From Senegalia massiliensis (GTDB lineage: Bacteria > Bacillota > Clostridia > Tissierellales > SIT17), in contig NZ_LR130785.1 of NCBI RefSeq assembly GCF_900626135.1, forward strand, positions 839,241 to 903,240: a stretch of 64,000 bases of DNA. Direction: 5' to 3'. A program made the translations under genes and the position numbers. The notes below the pieces were generated by a model that had not been told where the DNA came from, ran no database searches, and saw only the letters and a list, made by a program, of their open reading frames with translations. Shown here piece after piece: positions 51,152 through 60,120 of this stretch (the first letter of the stretch is position 1; the number at the start of each line of letters is the position of its first letter).

Positions 51152-52507
51152 ATGAAAAAGGTTTTAATAGCTGATGATGAAAAGAATATGATATGGGCCA
51201 TTAAAAGAGCATTAAAAAATGAAGATTATACTATAATCACTGCATCAAATGGTAAAGAAGCTATAGATAATGTTAAATTACATGAACCAGACTTAGTATT
51301 ACTCGATTTAAAAATGCCAGAAATGAACGGTTTAGAAGCATTAAAAAATATAAAAAATGAATTTCCTAATATAGTAGCTATGATGATGACAGCACATGGT
51401 AGTGTTAAAACTGCTATAGAAGCTATGAAAATAGGTGCAATCGATTATATATCAAAGCCTTTTGATGTAGAAGAATTGAAAATTCAAATAAGAAAAGCAT
51501 TAGATATAAGAGAAATGTCAGATACAATTGATTATTTAACAGAAGAACTTAGAAATAAAACAGGAAAGAGAATAATAGGTGAAAGTAAAGAATTAAAAAA
51601 TGTATTAAATATTGTAAATAAAGTAGCACCTAGTAAAGCAACAGTTTTAATTACAGGAGAAAGTGGTACAGGAAAAGAACTTATTGCAAATGCAATTCAT
51701 TTCAATAGTGATAGAGCAAAGAAACCATATATAAAGGTGAATTGTGGAGCATTACCTGAAAATTTACTTGAATCAGAATTATTTGGTCATGAAAAAGGTG
51801 CATTTACTGGAGCTATAAATAAAAAGTTAGGAAGATTTGAAAGAGCAGATGGTGGGACTATATTTTTAGATGAAATAGGTGAAATAGATTTAAATGTTCA
51901 AGTCAAACTTCTTAGAATATTACAAGAAAGAGAAATGGAAAGAGTTGGAGGAACTGAAACTATAAAAGTAGATGTTAGAATAATTGCAGCTACAAATAAA
52001 GATTTATTTAAAATGGTAGAAGAAGGTAAATTTAGAGAGGACTTATACTATAGATTAAATGTAATACCAATAGAAATCCCACCTTTAAGAGAAAGAAAAG
52101 ATGATATAAAATTACTTATAGATTATTTTTTAGATAAATATAGTAAAGAATTAGGTAAAAAAGAATTTAAAATAACAGATGAGGCCTTAGATACTCTTAA
52201 AGATTATGAATGGAGAGGAAATATAAGAGAATTAGAAAATGTAATAGAACGACTTGTAATATTAAGTGAAAATAATCTTATTAGCAAAGAAAAATTACCT
52301 AAGGAAATATTAAATATAAGAGATGAATTAAATGAATTTAAACTTCCAAGTTCAGGTATAAATTTAGAAGAAGTCGAAAAAAACTTAATTAATCAAGCAC
52401 TAAAAATGACAAATTTCAATCAGACAAAATCTGCAAAATTACTTGGAATTACAAGACATGCACTTATATATAGAATAGAAAAATATAATATAGATATAAA
52501 AAAATAA
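51152..52507 (+). CDS. Sigma-54-dependent NtrC-type response regulator
   Basis: 451 residues: receiver domain with phospho-acceptor D52 (LLDLKMP), AAA+ domain with Walker A GESGTGKE (169-176), GAFTGA (216-221, the sigma-54 contact loop), GGTIFLDEIGE (Walker B), and a C-terminal Fis-type HTH (NQTKSAKLLGITRHALIYRI). All elements needed to activate sigma-54 polymerase are intact. Two sigma-54 promoters lie on either side of the kinase/regulator pair, so these operons are its obvious targets. AAAGGAGG site. Confidence 0.93.
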   Translation: MKKVLIADDEKNMIWAIKRALKNEDYTIITASNGKEAIDNVKLHEPDLVLLDLKMPEMNGLEALKNIKNEFPNIVAMMMTAHGSVKTAIEAMKIGAIDYISKPFDVEELKIQIRKALDIREMSDTIDYLTEELRNKTGKRIIGESKELKNVLNIVNKVAPSKATVLITGESGTGKELIANAIHFNSDRAKKPYIKVNCGALPENLLESELFGHEKGAFTGAINKKLGRFERADGGTIFLDEIGEIDLNVQVKLLRILQEREMERVGGTETIKVDVRIIAATNKDLFKMVEEGKFREDLYYRLNVIPIEIPPLRERKDDIKLLIDYFLDKYSKELGKKEFKITDEALDTLKDYEWRGNIRELENVIERLVILSENNLISKEKLPKEILNIRDELNEFKLPSSGINLEEVEKNLINQALKMTNFNQTKSAKLLGITRHALIYRIEKYNIDIKK

Positions 52508-52531
52508 AAGCATTAATGCTTTTATTTTTTT
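52505..52531 (+). terminator. Terminator of the two-component operon
   Basis: TAAAAGCATTAATGCTTTTA palindrome (52505-52524) followed by T7; it overlaps the stop codon. Confidence 0.78.
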
Positions 52532-52545
52532 GTGTAAAATTACTT

Positions 52546-52561
52546 TTGGCATATAAATTGC
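52546..52561 (+). promoter_or_regulatory. Sigma-54 promoter of the rightward copper operon
   Basis: TTGGCATATAAATTGC: GG (52548-52549) and GC (52560-52561) 10 nt apart, near-consensus -24/-12. Predicted start near 52573, ~115 nt before the zinc-ribbon gene. Confidence 0.78.
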
Positions 52562-52686
52562 AATTATATACATTTGAAAATAATAATCATAGCGTATATT
52601 GAGCTAATTGATTAAATGATTTTAAATTTAGTGTAGCATAAGCCACAATTAGTGTTTTAAAACTTACAAAAGAAAGGAAAATTATT

Positions 52687-52923
52687 ATGATGTTAATATT
52701 TTGGACTATAGTTATAATAACATTTTTCATAATATCTTTAAGGGTTAATTCTTGTAATTGTAAACCTAAAGAGAATTATGCCATATGTAATAAATGTGGC
52801 GAAAGCATTGAAGAAGAATACAATTATTGTCCAAGTTGTAAAACACAAATAAAAAAGCAATGTGATAATTGTGGAATGAAAATTAGCACAAATTGGAGAC
52901 ATTGTCCTTATTGTGATAATTAA
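52687..52923 (+). CDS. Membrane-anchored double zinc-ribbon protein
   Basis: 78 residues: one N-terminal helix (about 2-19), SCNCKPKENY, then two zinc ribbons, CNKCGESIEEEYNYCPSC and CDNCGMKISTNWRHCPYC. First gene of the sigma-54-driven rightward operon. It could chelate or sense metal at the membrane; no function known. AAAGGAAA site. Confidence 0.75.
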   Translation: MMLIFWTIVIITFFIISLRVNSCNCKPKENYAICNKCGESIEEEYNYCPSCKTQIKKQCDNCGMKISTNWRHCPYCDN

Positions 52924-52946
52924 TAAAAATAATAGGAGGTAGTAAT

Positions 52947-53783
52947 ATGGTAGAAGCTTTTAGAATAGGGCATTTTTCTATATATGTATTTGGTATCACT
53001 ATTGCACTGGGTATATTAATAGGGATATTAATAATGCTAAAAGAAGGGAAAAGGAAAAATCAAGATATAGATAAATTATCTGATTTAGCAATATATACAA
53101 TAATAGCGTCATTAATAGGTGCTCGAATTTTTTATGTATTAGTATTTAATTTAGATTATTATTTAGCAAATCCTAAAGCAGTATTTGCAATAAGAAATGG
53201 TGGAATGTCAATTCAAGGTGGTTTAATATTTGGCATAGCTTTTGCAATATGGTATAGCAAAAGAAAAAAAATAAATTTTCTTAGTGTTGCTGATACATTT
53301 GCACCAGGAATTATAATAGGTCAGGCAATAGGAAGAGTTGGATGTGATGTATTTGGTATACCTATGAATAAACAATACTCTTGGGGAGTAATGGTAAACA
53401 ATCAACTTTTACATCCAGCACAAATTTATGAAGTTATACTTGATTTAATATTATTCACTTATCTATGGAAAAAAAGACATCATATTAAATATGATGGAGA
53501 ATTATTTATTAATTATATAATAGGGTTTTCAGTTATAAGATTTATAGTAGAATTTTTCAGAACAAATCCTATGGTAGTAGGTCCATTTTCAGTAGCACAT
53601 ATTACTAGTTTAATTATAATTATAGTTGCAATTATTTTTAATAATATTATAAAGAAAAATAATAAAGGCAATAAATCAAAAACTAAAAAACAAAATAATA
53701 TTTCTAAAAACCCAACATATCACTATATATTGATAGCAGGATTAGGAGTATTTTCAGTTTGGTTTTATTATTTTATACACTAA
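52947..53783 (+). CDS. lgt: Prolipoprotein diacylglyceryl transferase family protein (Lgt-like)
   Basis: 278 residues, seven helices. IGARIFYVLVFN, RNGGMSIQGGLIFG and GQAIGRVGCDVFGIPMN follow the Lgt order; the signature Arg (GRxG) is kept, but the Asn that follows in classical Lgt (GR-x-GNF) is Cys, as in a known group of Lgt-like paralogues. HPAQIYE and FFRTNP blocks are present. A C-terminal extension adds a Lys-rich linker and an extra helix. It may modify an operon-encoded lipoprotein or be a divergent enzyme. AGGAGG site; between the zinc-ribbon and copA genes. Confidence 0.8.
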   Translation: MVEAFRIGHFSIYVFGITIALGILIGILIMLKEGKRKNQDIDKLSDLAIYTIIASLIGARIFYVLVFNLDYYLANPKAVFAIRNGGMSIQGGLIFGIAFAIWYSKRKKINFLSVADTFAPGIIIGQAIGRVGCDVFGIPMNKQYSWGVMVNNQLLHPAQIYEVILDLILFTYLWKKRHHIKYDGELFINYIIGFSVIRFIVEFFRTNPMVVGPFSVAHITSLIIIIVAIIFNNIIKKNNKGNKSKTKKQNNISKNPTYHYILIAGLGVFSVWFYYFIH

Positions 53784-53812
53784 TAGGAATAAGAATAGAA
53801 GGAGGTATAAAA

Positions 53813-56290
53813 ATGACACAAGAAACAAAGAGTCAAAAGAGCCAAAAAATGAGTTTTGCACTTAAAGGAATGTCTTGCACTAGCTGTGCTGCTAATATTG
53901 AGAAAAAATTAAATTCAACTGAGGGTATAATAAATGCTAATATAAATTTTGCCACTGAAAAGGGTCAAGTGAAATTTAAACAAGAGGTTCAAAGTCCTGA
54001 AAAAATAATTAGTATAATAAAAGATTTAGGATATGAAGCGGCTCCTGAGGTTGATGATAAGCTTGAGAAAATTACAGTAAAACTAAAGGGTATGACATGT
54101 ACTTCTTGTGCAGGGAATATTGAAAAGAAATTAAATGATATGGAAGGTATTAAGTCAGCAAATGTAAACTTTGCAGTAGAAAAAGTAACAATTGAATACG
54201 ATACTAAAAAGGTTAGATTAATAGATATGAAGAAAAAAGTTGATGGTTTAGGATATGAATTAGTATTAGAAGAAAACAAAACTGATAATGTAGATGAAGA
54301 TGAAATAAAAATTAAAAAAGCAGCAAAAAAAATGAAAATTTCAATTGCATTATCAAGTATTATCATGGGACTTATGATAGTTCACATGTTTGTTAGAGCT
54401 ATTCCAGGATATTTACCAATAGTTGCCCTACTAGGGTTTCCCATAGTATTTGGAACTGGACTGCATGTTCATGTTGGGAGCTTTAAAGCACTTAAAAATA
54501 AAAGTCCTAATATGGATGTTTTAGTAACATTAGGGTCTCTACCTCCTTATCTTATTGGGTTAATGGGATTCTTTATTCCAGTTCAATCTTTTATTGAAAT
54601 GGCTACAACTATTATGACTTTTCATTTAATTGGAAAGTATTTAGAAGTTCGAGCTAAGGGAAGGGCTTCCCAAGCTATTAAAAAGCTACTTCAAATGGGA
54701 GCTAAAACAGCAAAAGTTATTGTAGATGGAGAAGAAATAGAAGTTCCCGTACAAGATTTACAGACAGGAGATATCATGGTAATACGCCCAGGAGAAAAAG
54801 TTCCTACTGATGGTGTTGTAATTGATGGAAATGGTTTATTAGATGAATCTATGGCTACAGGAGAGTCTATGCCTGTAAAAAGAAAAAAAGGCGATGAAAT
54901 AATTGGTGCAACTATCAATAAACAAGGACTTCTAAAAGTTAAGGTCACAAAAGTAGGAAAAGATACATTCCTATCACAAGTTATAAAAATGATGGAAGAA
55001 TGTCAGGGGTCTAAAGTACCAATTCAAGAATTTGCTGATCGTATTACTGGTTATTTTGTGCCAGCAATTCTTATTATAACTATTTGGACATTTATTTCCT
55101 TTAATATTTTTCCTGAGTTTCATTTAAGTATTATTGAGTGGGGAGCAACATTTTTACCATGGGTAAATCCTGATTTAACTCCATTAACATTGTCCTTTAT
55201 TACAGCTACTGCTGTTTTAGTTATATCTTGTCCATGTGCTCTAGGACTTGGAACACCTACAGCTTTAATGGTAGGTAGTGGTATGGGAGCAGAAAGAGGA
55301 ATCTTAATTAGAAATGGTGAAGCAATACAAACCTTTAAAGAAGTAACTACTATTGCCTTTGACAAAACAGGTACTATTACAAAGGGGAAACCAGAAGTAA
55401 CTGACTTAGTAATGGTAGATGGAGTTGAAGAAAAAGATTTTCTTTACTATGCAGGTACAATAGAAAAAGGTTCTGAGCATCCTCTAGCACATGCAATTGT
55501 AGAGAAGGCAAAAAATGAGAAAATTAAACTAGGAGATGTACGTGATTTTAATGCTATTGTTGGTAAAGGCGTAATTGGAATGATTGACGGAGAAACTATT
55601 CTTGTAGGAAATAGAAAATTAATGGAAGAGAATAAAATTTCTTATGAGAGCTATGAAAAAGATCTAATTAGATTAGAAGATGAAGCTAAGACTGCTATGT
55701 TACTCGCTAAAGGTAATCAGCTATTAGGAATTGTGGCTGTAGCAGATCCTATAAAGGAAGACTCTGCTCAAGCTATAAAGATGTTAGAAAATATGGGGAT
55801 TAAGACTGCTATGATTACAGGAGATAATAAAAGAACTGCAGCAGCTATAGGTAAAAAAGTGGGAATAAGTCATGTGATTGCAGAAGTTTTACCTGATGGA
55901 AAAGTAGAAGAAGTTGAAAGACTACAAAAGAAATATGGTACAGTAGCTATGGTAGGAGATGGAATCAATGATGCACCTGCTCTAAAGCAATCAAATGTAG
56001 GTACTGCTATAGGAACAGGTACAGATATAGCAATTGAAGCTGCAGATGTTACCTTAGTAAGGGGAGAATTAAGTGGAATAATATCTGCAATAAAATTATC
56101 TAGAGCCATATTTAGTAAAATTAGAGAAAATTATTTCTGGGCGTGGATATACAATGCAGTATTTATTCCAGTAGCTGTGCTGGGATTATTACATCCAATG
56201 ATAGGTGCAGCTGCTATGGCTATAAGTTCTTTAAATGTAGTATATAATTCACTAAGGCTAAAGAAAAAAGATATAGAACCATCATTATAA
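53813..56290 (+). CDS. copA: Copper-exporting P1B-type ATPase, CopA
   Basis: 825 residues. Two N-terminal HMA domains with GMSCTSCA (C22, C25) and GMTCTSCA (C96, C99), eight membrane helices, CPC in the transport helix (SCPCALGLGTPTAL), phosphorylation site DKTGTIT, SEHPLAHAIV (HP motif), TGDNKRTA and GDGINDAPAL, and the C-terminal YN-x(n)-MA-SS-NV block specific for Cu+ export. ATG 53813 follows AAGGAGG; an earlier ATG at 53759 lies in the lgt-like gene. Exports Cu+ from the cytosol. Confidence 0.95.
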   Translation: MTQETKSQKSQKMSFALKGMSCTSCAANIEKKLNSTEGIINANINFATEKGQVKFKQEVQSPEKIISIIKDLGYEAAPEVDDKLEKITVKLKGMTCTSCAGNIEKKLNDMEGIKSANVNFAVEKVTIEYDTKKVRLIDMKKKVDGLGYELVLEENKTDNVDEDEIKIKKAAKKMKISIALSSIIMGLMIVHMFVRAIPGYLPIVALLGFPIVFGTGLHVHVGSFKALKNKSPNMDVLVTLGSLPPYLIGLMGFFIPVQSFIEMATTIMTFHLIGKYLEVRAKGRASQAIKKLLQMGAKTAKVIVDGEEIEVPVQDLQTGDIMVIRPGEKVPTDGVVIDGNGLLDESMATGESMPVKRKKGDEIIGATINKQGLLKVKVTKVGKDTFLSQVIKMMEECQGSKVPIQEFADRITGYFVPAILIITIWTFISFNIFPEFHLSIIEWGATFLPWVNPDLTPLTLSFITATAVLVISCPCALGLGTPTALMVGSGMGAERGILIRNGEAIQTFKEVTTIAFDKTGTITKGKPEVTDLVMVDGVEEKDFLYYAGTIEKGSEHPLAHAIVEKAKNEKIKLGDVRDFNAIVGKGVIGMIDGETILVGNRKLMEENKISYESYEKDLIRLEDEAKTAMLLAKGNQLLGIVAVADPIKEDSAQAIKMLENMGIKTAMITGDNKRTAAAIGKKVGISHVIAEVLPDGKVEEVERLQKKYGTVAMVGDGINDAPALKQSNVGTAIGTGTDIAIEAADVTLVRGELSGIISAIKLSRAIFSKIRENYFWAWIYNAVFIPVAVLGLLHPMIGAAAMAISSLNVVYNSLRLKKKDIEPSL

Positions 56291-56319
56291 TAAAAATATT
56301 GCTTAGGGGCGAAAAATAA

Positions 56320-56862
56320 ATGAAAAAAATAGTCATTATAATAATTGCTTTGGCTATTCTTAGCATACCAGTATCTGGTATGCTAAGAGATAGAAAAAAT
56401 CCTGAAGTAACAAATTATCAATCAACAGAACAAATAGAACAAGAAGAAGTAGTAGAATCAGAAGAAGAATCAGGAGTTGATTATCGAGATTATATAAGAA
56501 ATCATAGTGGAGGAAGTGTTGATGTAGCAATAGTACTAAAAAATATAGTAGAAGATAATGATGAAAATTTAATGTTTGAATTAATGTTAAATACACATTC
56601 TGTAGATCTTGAAAATATAAACTATGAAAATAAAGTTAATTTAAAAACAGATAAATTTAATATAAATGAAGGATTTTCATGGCAATTAACTGGGGGAGGA
56701 GGACATCATTTAAGTGGTGAGTTAACACTATCTAAAAAATATAATGGTGAAAATATAATTGATGAAAATACTCAGTTTGTAGAAATTGAAATACAAGATT
56801 TAGGTGGAGTTGAATCCAGAACATTTTCATGGAAAAAAGATGACTTAAAAAATATAAAATAA
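56320..56862 (+). CDS. Secreted/anchored protein of the copper operon, unknown family
   Basis: 180 residues: N-terminal hydrophobic segment (3-20), an acidic Glu/Gln linker (about 35-52), then a beta-rich domain with VDVAIVLKNI, FELMLNTHSVDL and QLTGGGGHHLSGELT. The GGxHH-x-SG block recalls proteins found in copper and mercury loci that I cannot name. The first 70 nt hold a 13-bp hairpin (56359-56387). Lies 30 bp after copA and 10 bp before the propeller gene. Confidence 0.65.
   Translation: MKKIVIIIIALAILSIPVSGMLRDRKNPEVTNYQSTEQIEQEEVVESEEESGVDYRDYIRNHSGGSVDVAIVLKNIVEDNDENLMFELMLNTHSVDLENINYENKVNLKTDKFNINEGFSWQLTGGGGHHLSGELTLSKKYNGENIIDENTQFVEIEIQDLGGVESRTFSWKKDDLKNIK
56359..56387 (+). repeat. 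Strong hairpin inside the signal-peptide coding region
   Basis: CTTAGCATACCAG-TAT-CTGGTATGCTAAG, perfect 13-bp arms, extendable to ~18 bp with one bulged G (56354-56393). No T-tract follows. It begins ~40 nt after the start codon. Confidence 0.65.
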
Positions 56863-56871
56863 GGAGAAAAG

Positions 56872-57867
56872 ATGAAAAATATTATTAGAATTTTATTGAT
56901 AACTATAGTATTAGGGTTAATAGGTACCTATTATTTTATCACTAATGCAAATACTGACGAGTATTTAGCATATATACCAAATGTAGATGATGGTACCATA
57001 TCAGTTTTTAATACTAAAAATAAAGAAGTACAAAATACCATAAAAATAGGAGATGAAGTTTCACATGGAATAGCAGCAACTAATGATGGTGAAAAAATAT
57101 ATACTGGAGATTTGAATGAGGGAAAAGTATTTATATATGATACAAATTCTAAAAAAATCACTAATACAATAGATACAGGTAAAAGAATACATGGTATTGA
57201 TATAACACCTAATAGTAAATATGTATTGCTAGCAAGTGGAGATTTAGAAGTTAATGATAAATATAATTATATTCAAATAATAGATACGAAAACTGATGAA
57301 ATAATTAAGACTATAAAAACAAGTTCAAAAAGCCCAGCTCATATAGACTTTTCAAAGGATAGTAAAATAGCCTATGTTGCTAATGTAATGTCTAATGATG
57401 TATCTATTGTAGATATAGAAAAAGGTAAAGTAACTCATACAATAGAAGTTGGCATTATGCCAAATGAAACAGAGCCATCTCCTGATGGAAAATATTTGTA
57501 TGTAGCAAATGTACAAGAAGGAACTCTATCAGTAGTAGATATAAAATCAAAAAAAGAAATAGATAAAATAAAAGTAAGCGCTGGAACTCATGGAATAGCA
57601 GTGACAAGTGATAATAAATATATATGGACAACAAATAGATATGATAAAAATATTGCTGTTATAGATGCTAGCACCTCAGAAATAATAAAGAAGATAGATA
57701 TAAAGGGAGAACCAAATCATGTATCAATTTCTCCGGATAATAAATATGCATATGTAACAGATTTAGAAACAGGTAAATTGAATATAATAGATGTAGAATC
57801 TTTTGAAATAGTTAAAGAAGTGAAACTTGGTAAAGAACCTCATGAAATAGATTTTATTAAATTATAA
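56872..57867 (+). CDS. YncE/YVTN family beta-propeller protein
   Basis: 331 residues: membrane anchor (about 5-22), then about seven ~42-residue repeats with the YVTN-type pattern (YLAYIPNVDDGTISVFN, YTGDLNEGKVFIYD, YVANVMSNDVSIVD, YVANVQEGTLSVVD, WTTNRYDKNIAVID, YVTDLETGKLNIID). An extracellular seven-bladed propeller, often found with copper or cytochrome genes. Binding partner unknown. AGGAG site. Ends the sigma-54 operon with a terminator. Confidence 0.85.
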   Translation: MKNIIRILLITIVLGLIGTYYFITNANTDEYLAYIPNVDDGTISVFNTKNKEVQNTIKIGDEVSHGIAATNDGEKIYTGDLNEGKVFIYDTNSKKITNTIDTGKRIHGIDITPNSKYVLLASGDLEVNDKYNYIQIIDTKTDEIIKTIKTSSKSPAHIDFSKDSKIAYVANVMSNDVSIVDIEKGKVTHTIEVGIMPNETEPSPDGKYLYVANVQEGTLSVVDIKSKKEIDKIKVSAGTHGIAVTSDNKYIWTTNRYDKNIAVIDASTSEIIKKIDIKGEPNHVSISPDNKYAYVTDLETGKLNIIDVESFEIVKEVKLGKEPHEIDFIKL

Positions 57868-57870
57868 ATA

Positions 57871-57904
57871 AAAATACTTTCCTAATTTCAGGAAAGTATT
57901 TTTT
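57871..57904 (+). terminator. Terminator of the copA operon
   Basis: AAAATACTTTCCT (57871-57883) and AGGAAAGTATTTT (57890-57902) then T2. Confidence 0.75.
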
Positions 57905-57973
57905 GAAAATATATATAAAGTATAATTCGAAGGGTATATTAATAACAAATATAAATTGAAAGGAGATTTTCTA

Positions 57974-59980
57974 ATGAATGAAAAAAATCATCACGATGAA
58001 CATCAAAATCATGAACATAATCATGATGACCATGATCATTCAGGTCATCATGAAATGATGATAGAAGATTTCAAGAAAAGATTTTTTATATCATTAATTG
58101 TTACAATTCCTATACTTATACTCTCCCCTATGATACAAGAATGGATAAATTTAAGTATAGATTTTACAGGAGATAGTTATATATTATTTGCACTAGCTAC
58201 ATTTATATATTTCTATGGTGGATGGCCATTTTTAACTGGACTTAAAGATGAGTTGAAAGAAAAGAAACCAGGTATGATGACTTTAATAGCTATGGCAATT
58301 TCAGTAGCATATTTATATAGTACTGCTACCGTATTTGGACTAGAAGGAAGTGATTTTTTCTGGGAACTTGCTACACTAATAGATATTATGCTTTTAGGTC
58401 ATTGGATAGAAATGAGATCTGTAATGAGTGCATCAAATGCACTTGATAAATTAGCTGAGCTTATGCCAAATACAGCTCATTTATTAAAAGATGGTGACGT
58501 AGTAGATGTAGATATAAGTAAACTTAAATCAAATGATAAAATACTTATTAAACCAGGAGAAAAGGTACCAGCAGATGGTGTTATAGTAAAAGGAAATAGT
58601 TATATAAATGAATCAATGTTAACAGGAGAATCAAAACCTATAGAAAAAGGAAAAGGCGATAAATTAATTGGTGGTTCTGTAAATGGTGATGGCTCCCTTG
58701 AAGTAGAAGTTAAAAATATTGGAGAAGATTCATATTTATCAAAAGTTATTGATATGGTTAAAAGAGCTCAAGAATCTAAATCTAAAACTCAACATTTAGC
58801 AGATAAGGCTGCCTTTTGGTTAACTATTGTAGCACTTACTGTAGGATTTACTACTCTTATTGTTTGGTACATTATAAGTGGAGATTTTACATTTGCAATA
58901 GCCAGAATGGCTACAGTAATGGTAATAACATGTCCTCATGCATTAGGACTTGCAACACCACTTGTAGTAGCAACATCAACAGCACAATCAGCTAAAAATG
59001 GTTTGCTAATAAGAAATAGAACTCAATTTGAGAATTCAAGAAAAATCGATACATTAGTATTTGATAAAACAGGAACATTAACAAAAGGAGAATTTGGAGT
59101 TAATTTCATAGAAGTATTTGATGATAAATATAACAAAGAAAAAGTAATCCAATTAGCTGCTACACTTGAAAACAACTCTGAACATCCAATTGCAACAGGG
59201 ATAATGGATAAGTTAAAGGAAATGAAATTAGATATTTTAGAAATGGATAATTTTCAGGCCATAAAAGGAAAAGGCGTAAAAGGAACAATCGATAATAAAG
59301 ATATAATGGTAGTAAGTCCTGGATATCTAAATGAAAATAATATTGAAGTTCCAAAAGAATTATCTTCAAAAGGTGTATCAACTGATGTATTTTTATTAGT
59401 AGATCATAATTTAGTGGCAGCAATAGGACTTTCAGACAAAATAAGAGAAGAATCATACAATGCCATAAAAAGACTTAAAGATGAAGGAATTAAAACATGG
59501 ATGCTTACAGGAGATAATGAAAAAACAGCCAAGCAAGTATCAGAAGAATTAGGCTTAGATGGATATTTTGCAGAAGTATTACCTGATGAAAAACAAGAAA
59601 AAATTAAAGAATTACAATCAGAAGGTAGATTTGTAGCAATGACAGGAGATGGAGTAAATGATGCACCAGCTCTAGCACAAGCTGATGTAGGTATAGCAGT
59701 AGGTTCAGGTACAGATGTTGCCGCAGAAACTGCAGATATAATACTGGTAAACTCTAATCCTGAGGATGTAGTATCCCTTATTAACTTTGGTAAAGCTACT
59801 TATAGAAAAATGATACAAAATCTTATATGGGCAACTGGATACAATGTATTTGCAATACCACTTGCAGCAGGTGTATTATATGGAATTGGTATAGTAGTTT
59901 CACCAGCAGTAGGAGCAGTTCTTATGTCACTTAGTACAATTATAGTAGCTATAAATGCTAAACTCCTTAAAGTAGAATAG
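57974..59980 (+). CDS. copB: CopB-type copper/silver P1B-ATPase with CPH motif
   Basis: 668 residues. The N-terminal ~30 residues are a His cluster (HHDEHQNHEHNHDDHDHSGHH) instead of HMA domains. Transport helix TCPHALGLATPLV has CPH, the marker of P1B-3 (CopB) pumps for Cu2+/Cu+/Ag+. DKTGTLT, SEHPIATGI, TGDNEKTA and GDGVNDAPAL are intact. ATG 57974 follows AAAGGAG; the TTG at 57956 overlaps it. Own transcription unit. Confidence 0.92.
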   Translation: MNEKNHHDEHQNHEHNHDDHDHSGHHEMMIEDFKKRFFISLIVTIPILILSPMIQEWINLSIDFTGDSYILFALATFIYFYGGWPFLTGLKDELKEKKPGMMTLIAMAISVAYLYSTATVFGLEGSDFFWELATLIDIMLLGHWIEMRSVMSASNALDKLAELMPNTAHLLKDGDVVDVDISKLKSNDKILIKPGEKVPADGVIVKGNSYINESMLTGESKPIEKGKGDKLIGGSVNGDGSLEVEVKNIGEDSYLSKVIDMVKRAQESKSKTQHLADKAAFWLTIVALTVGFTTLIVWYIISGDFTFAIARMATVMVITCPHALGLATPLVVATSTAQSAKNGLLIRNRTQFENSRKIDTLVFDKTGTLTKGEFGVNFIEVFDDKYNKEKVIQLAATLENNSEHPIATGIMDKLKEMKLDILEMDNFQAIKGKGVKGTIDNKDIMVVSPGYLNENNIEVPKELSSKGVSTDVFLLVDHNLVAAIGLSDKIREESYNAIKRLKDEGIKTWMLTGDNEKTAKQVSEELGLDGYFAEVLPDEKQEKIKELQSEGRFVAMTGDGVNDAPALAQADVGIAVGSGTDVAAETADIILVNSNPEDVVSLINFGKATYRKMIQNLIWATGYNVFAIPLAAGVLYGIGIVVSPAVGAVLMSLSTIIVAINAKLLKVE

Positions 59981-59996
59981 TTACTTTTGAAATTTT

Positions 59997-60030
59997 ATAG
60001 GATGAGTCTATTTTAGATTCATCCTATTTA
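59997..60030 (+). terminator. Terminator after copB
   Basis: ATAGGATGA-g-TCTA/TAGA-t-TCATCCTAT around a T-rich loop, then TT. Confidence 0.65.
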
Positions 60031-60120
60031 CATAAATATAAATTTATTCATATTTTCTTTATATTTGTATTATATACTAACATTAAAATATTAATTATAA
60101 GCTAGAAGAAGGAGGATTTT

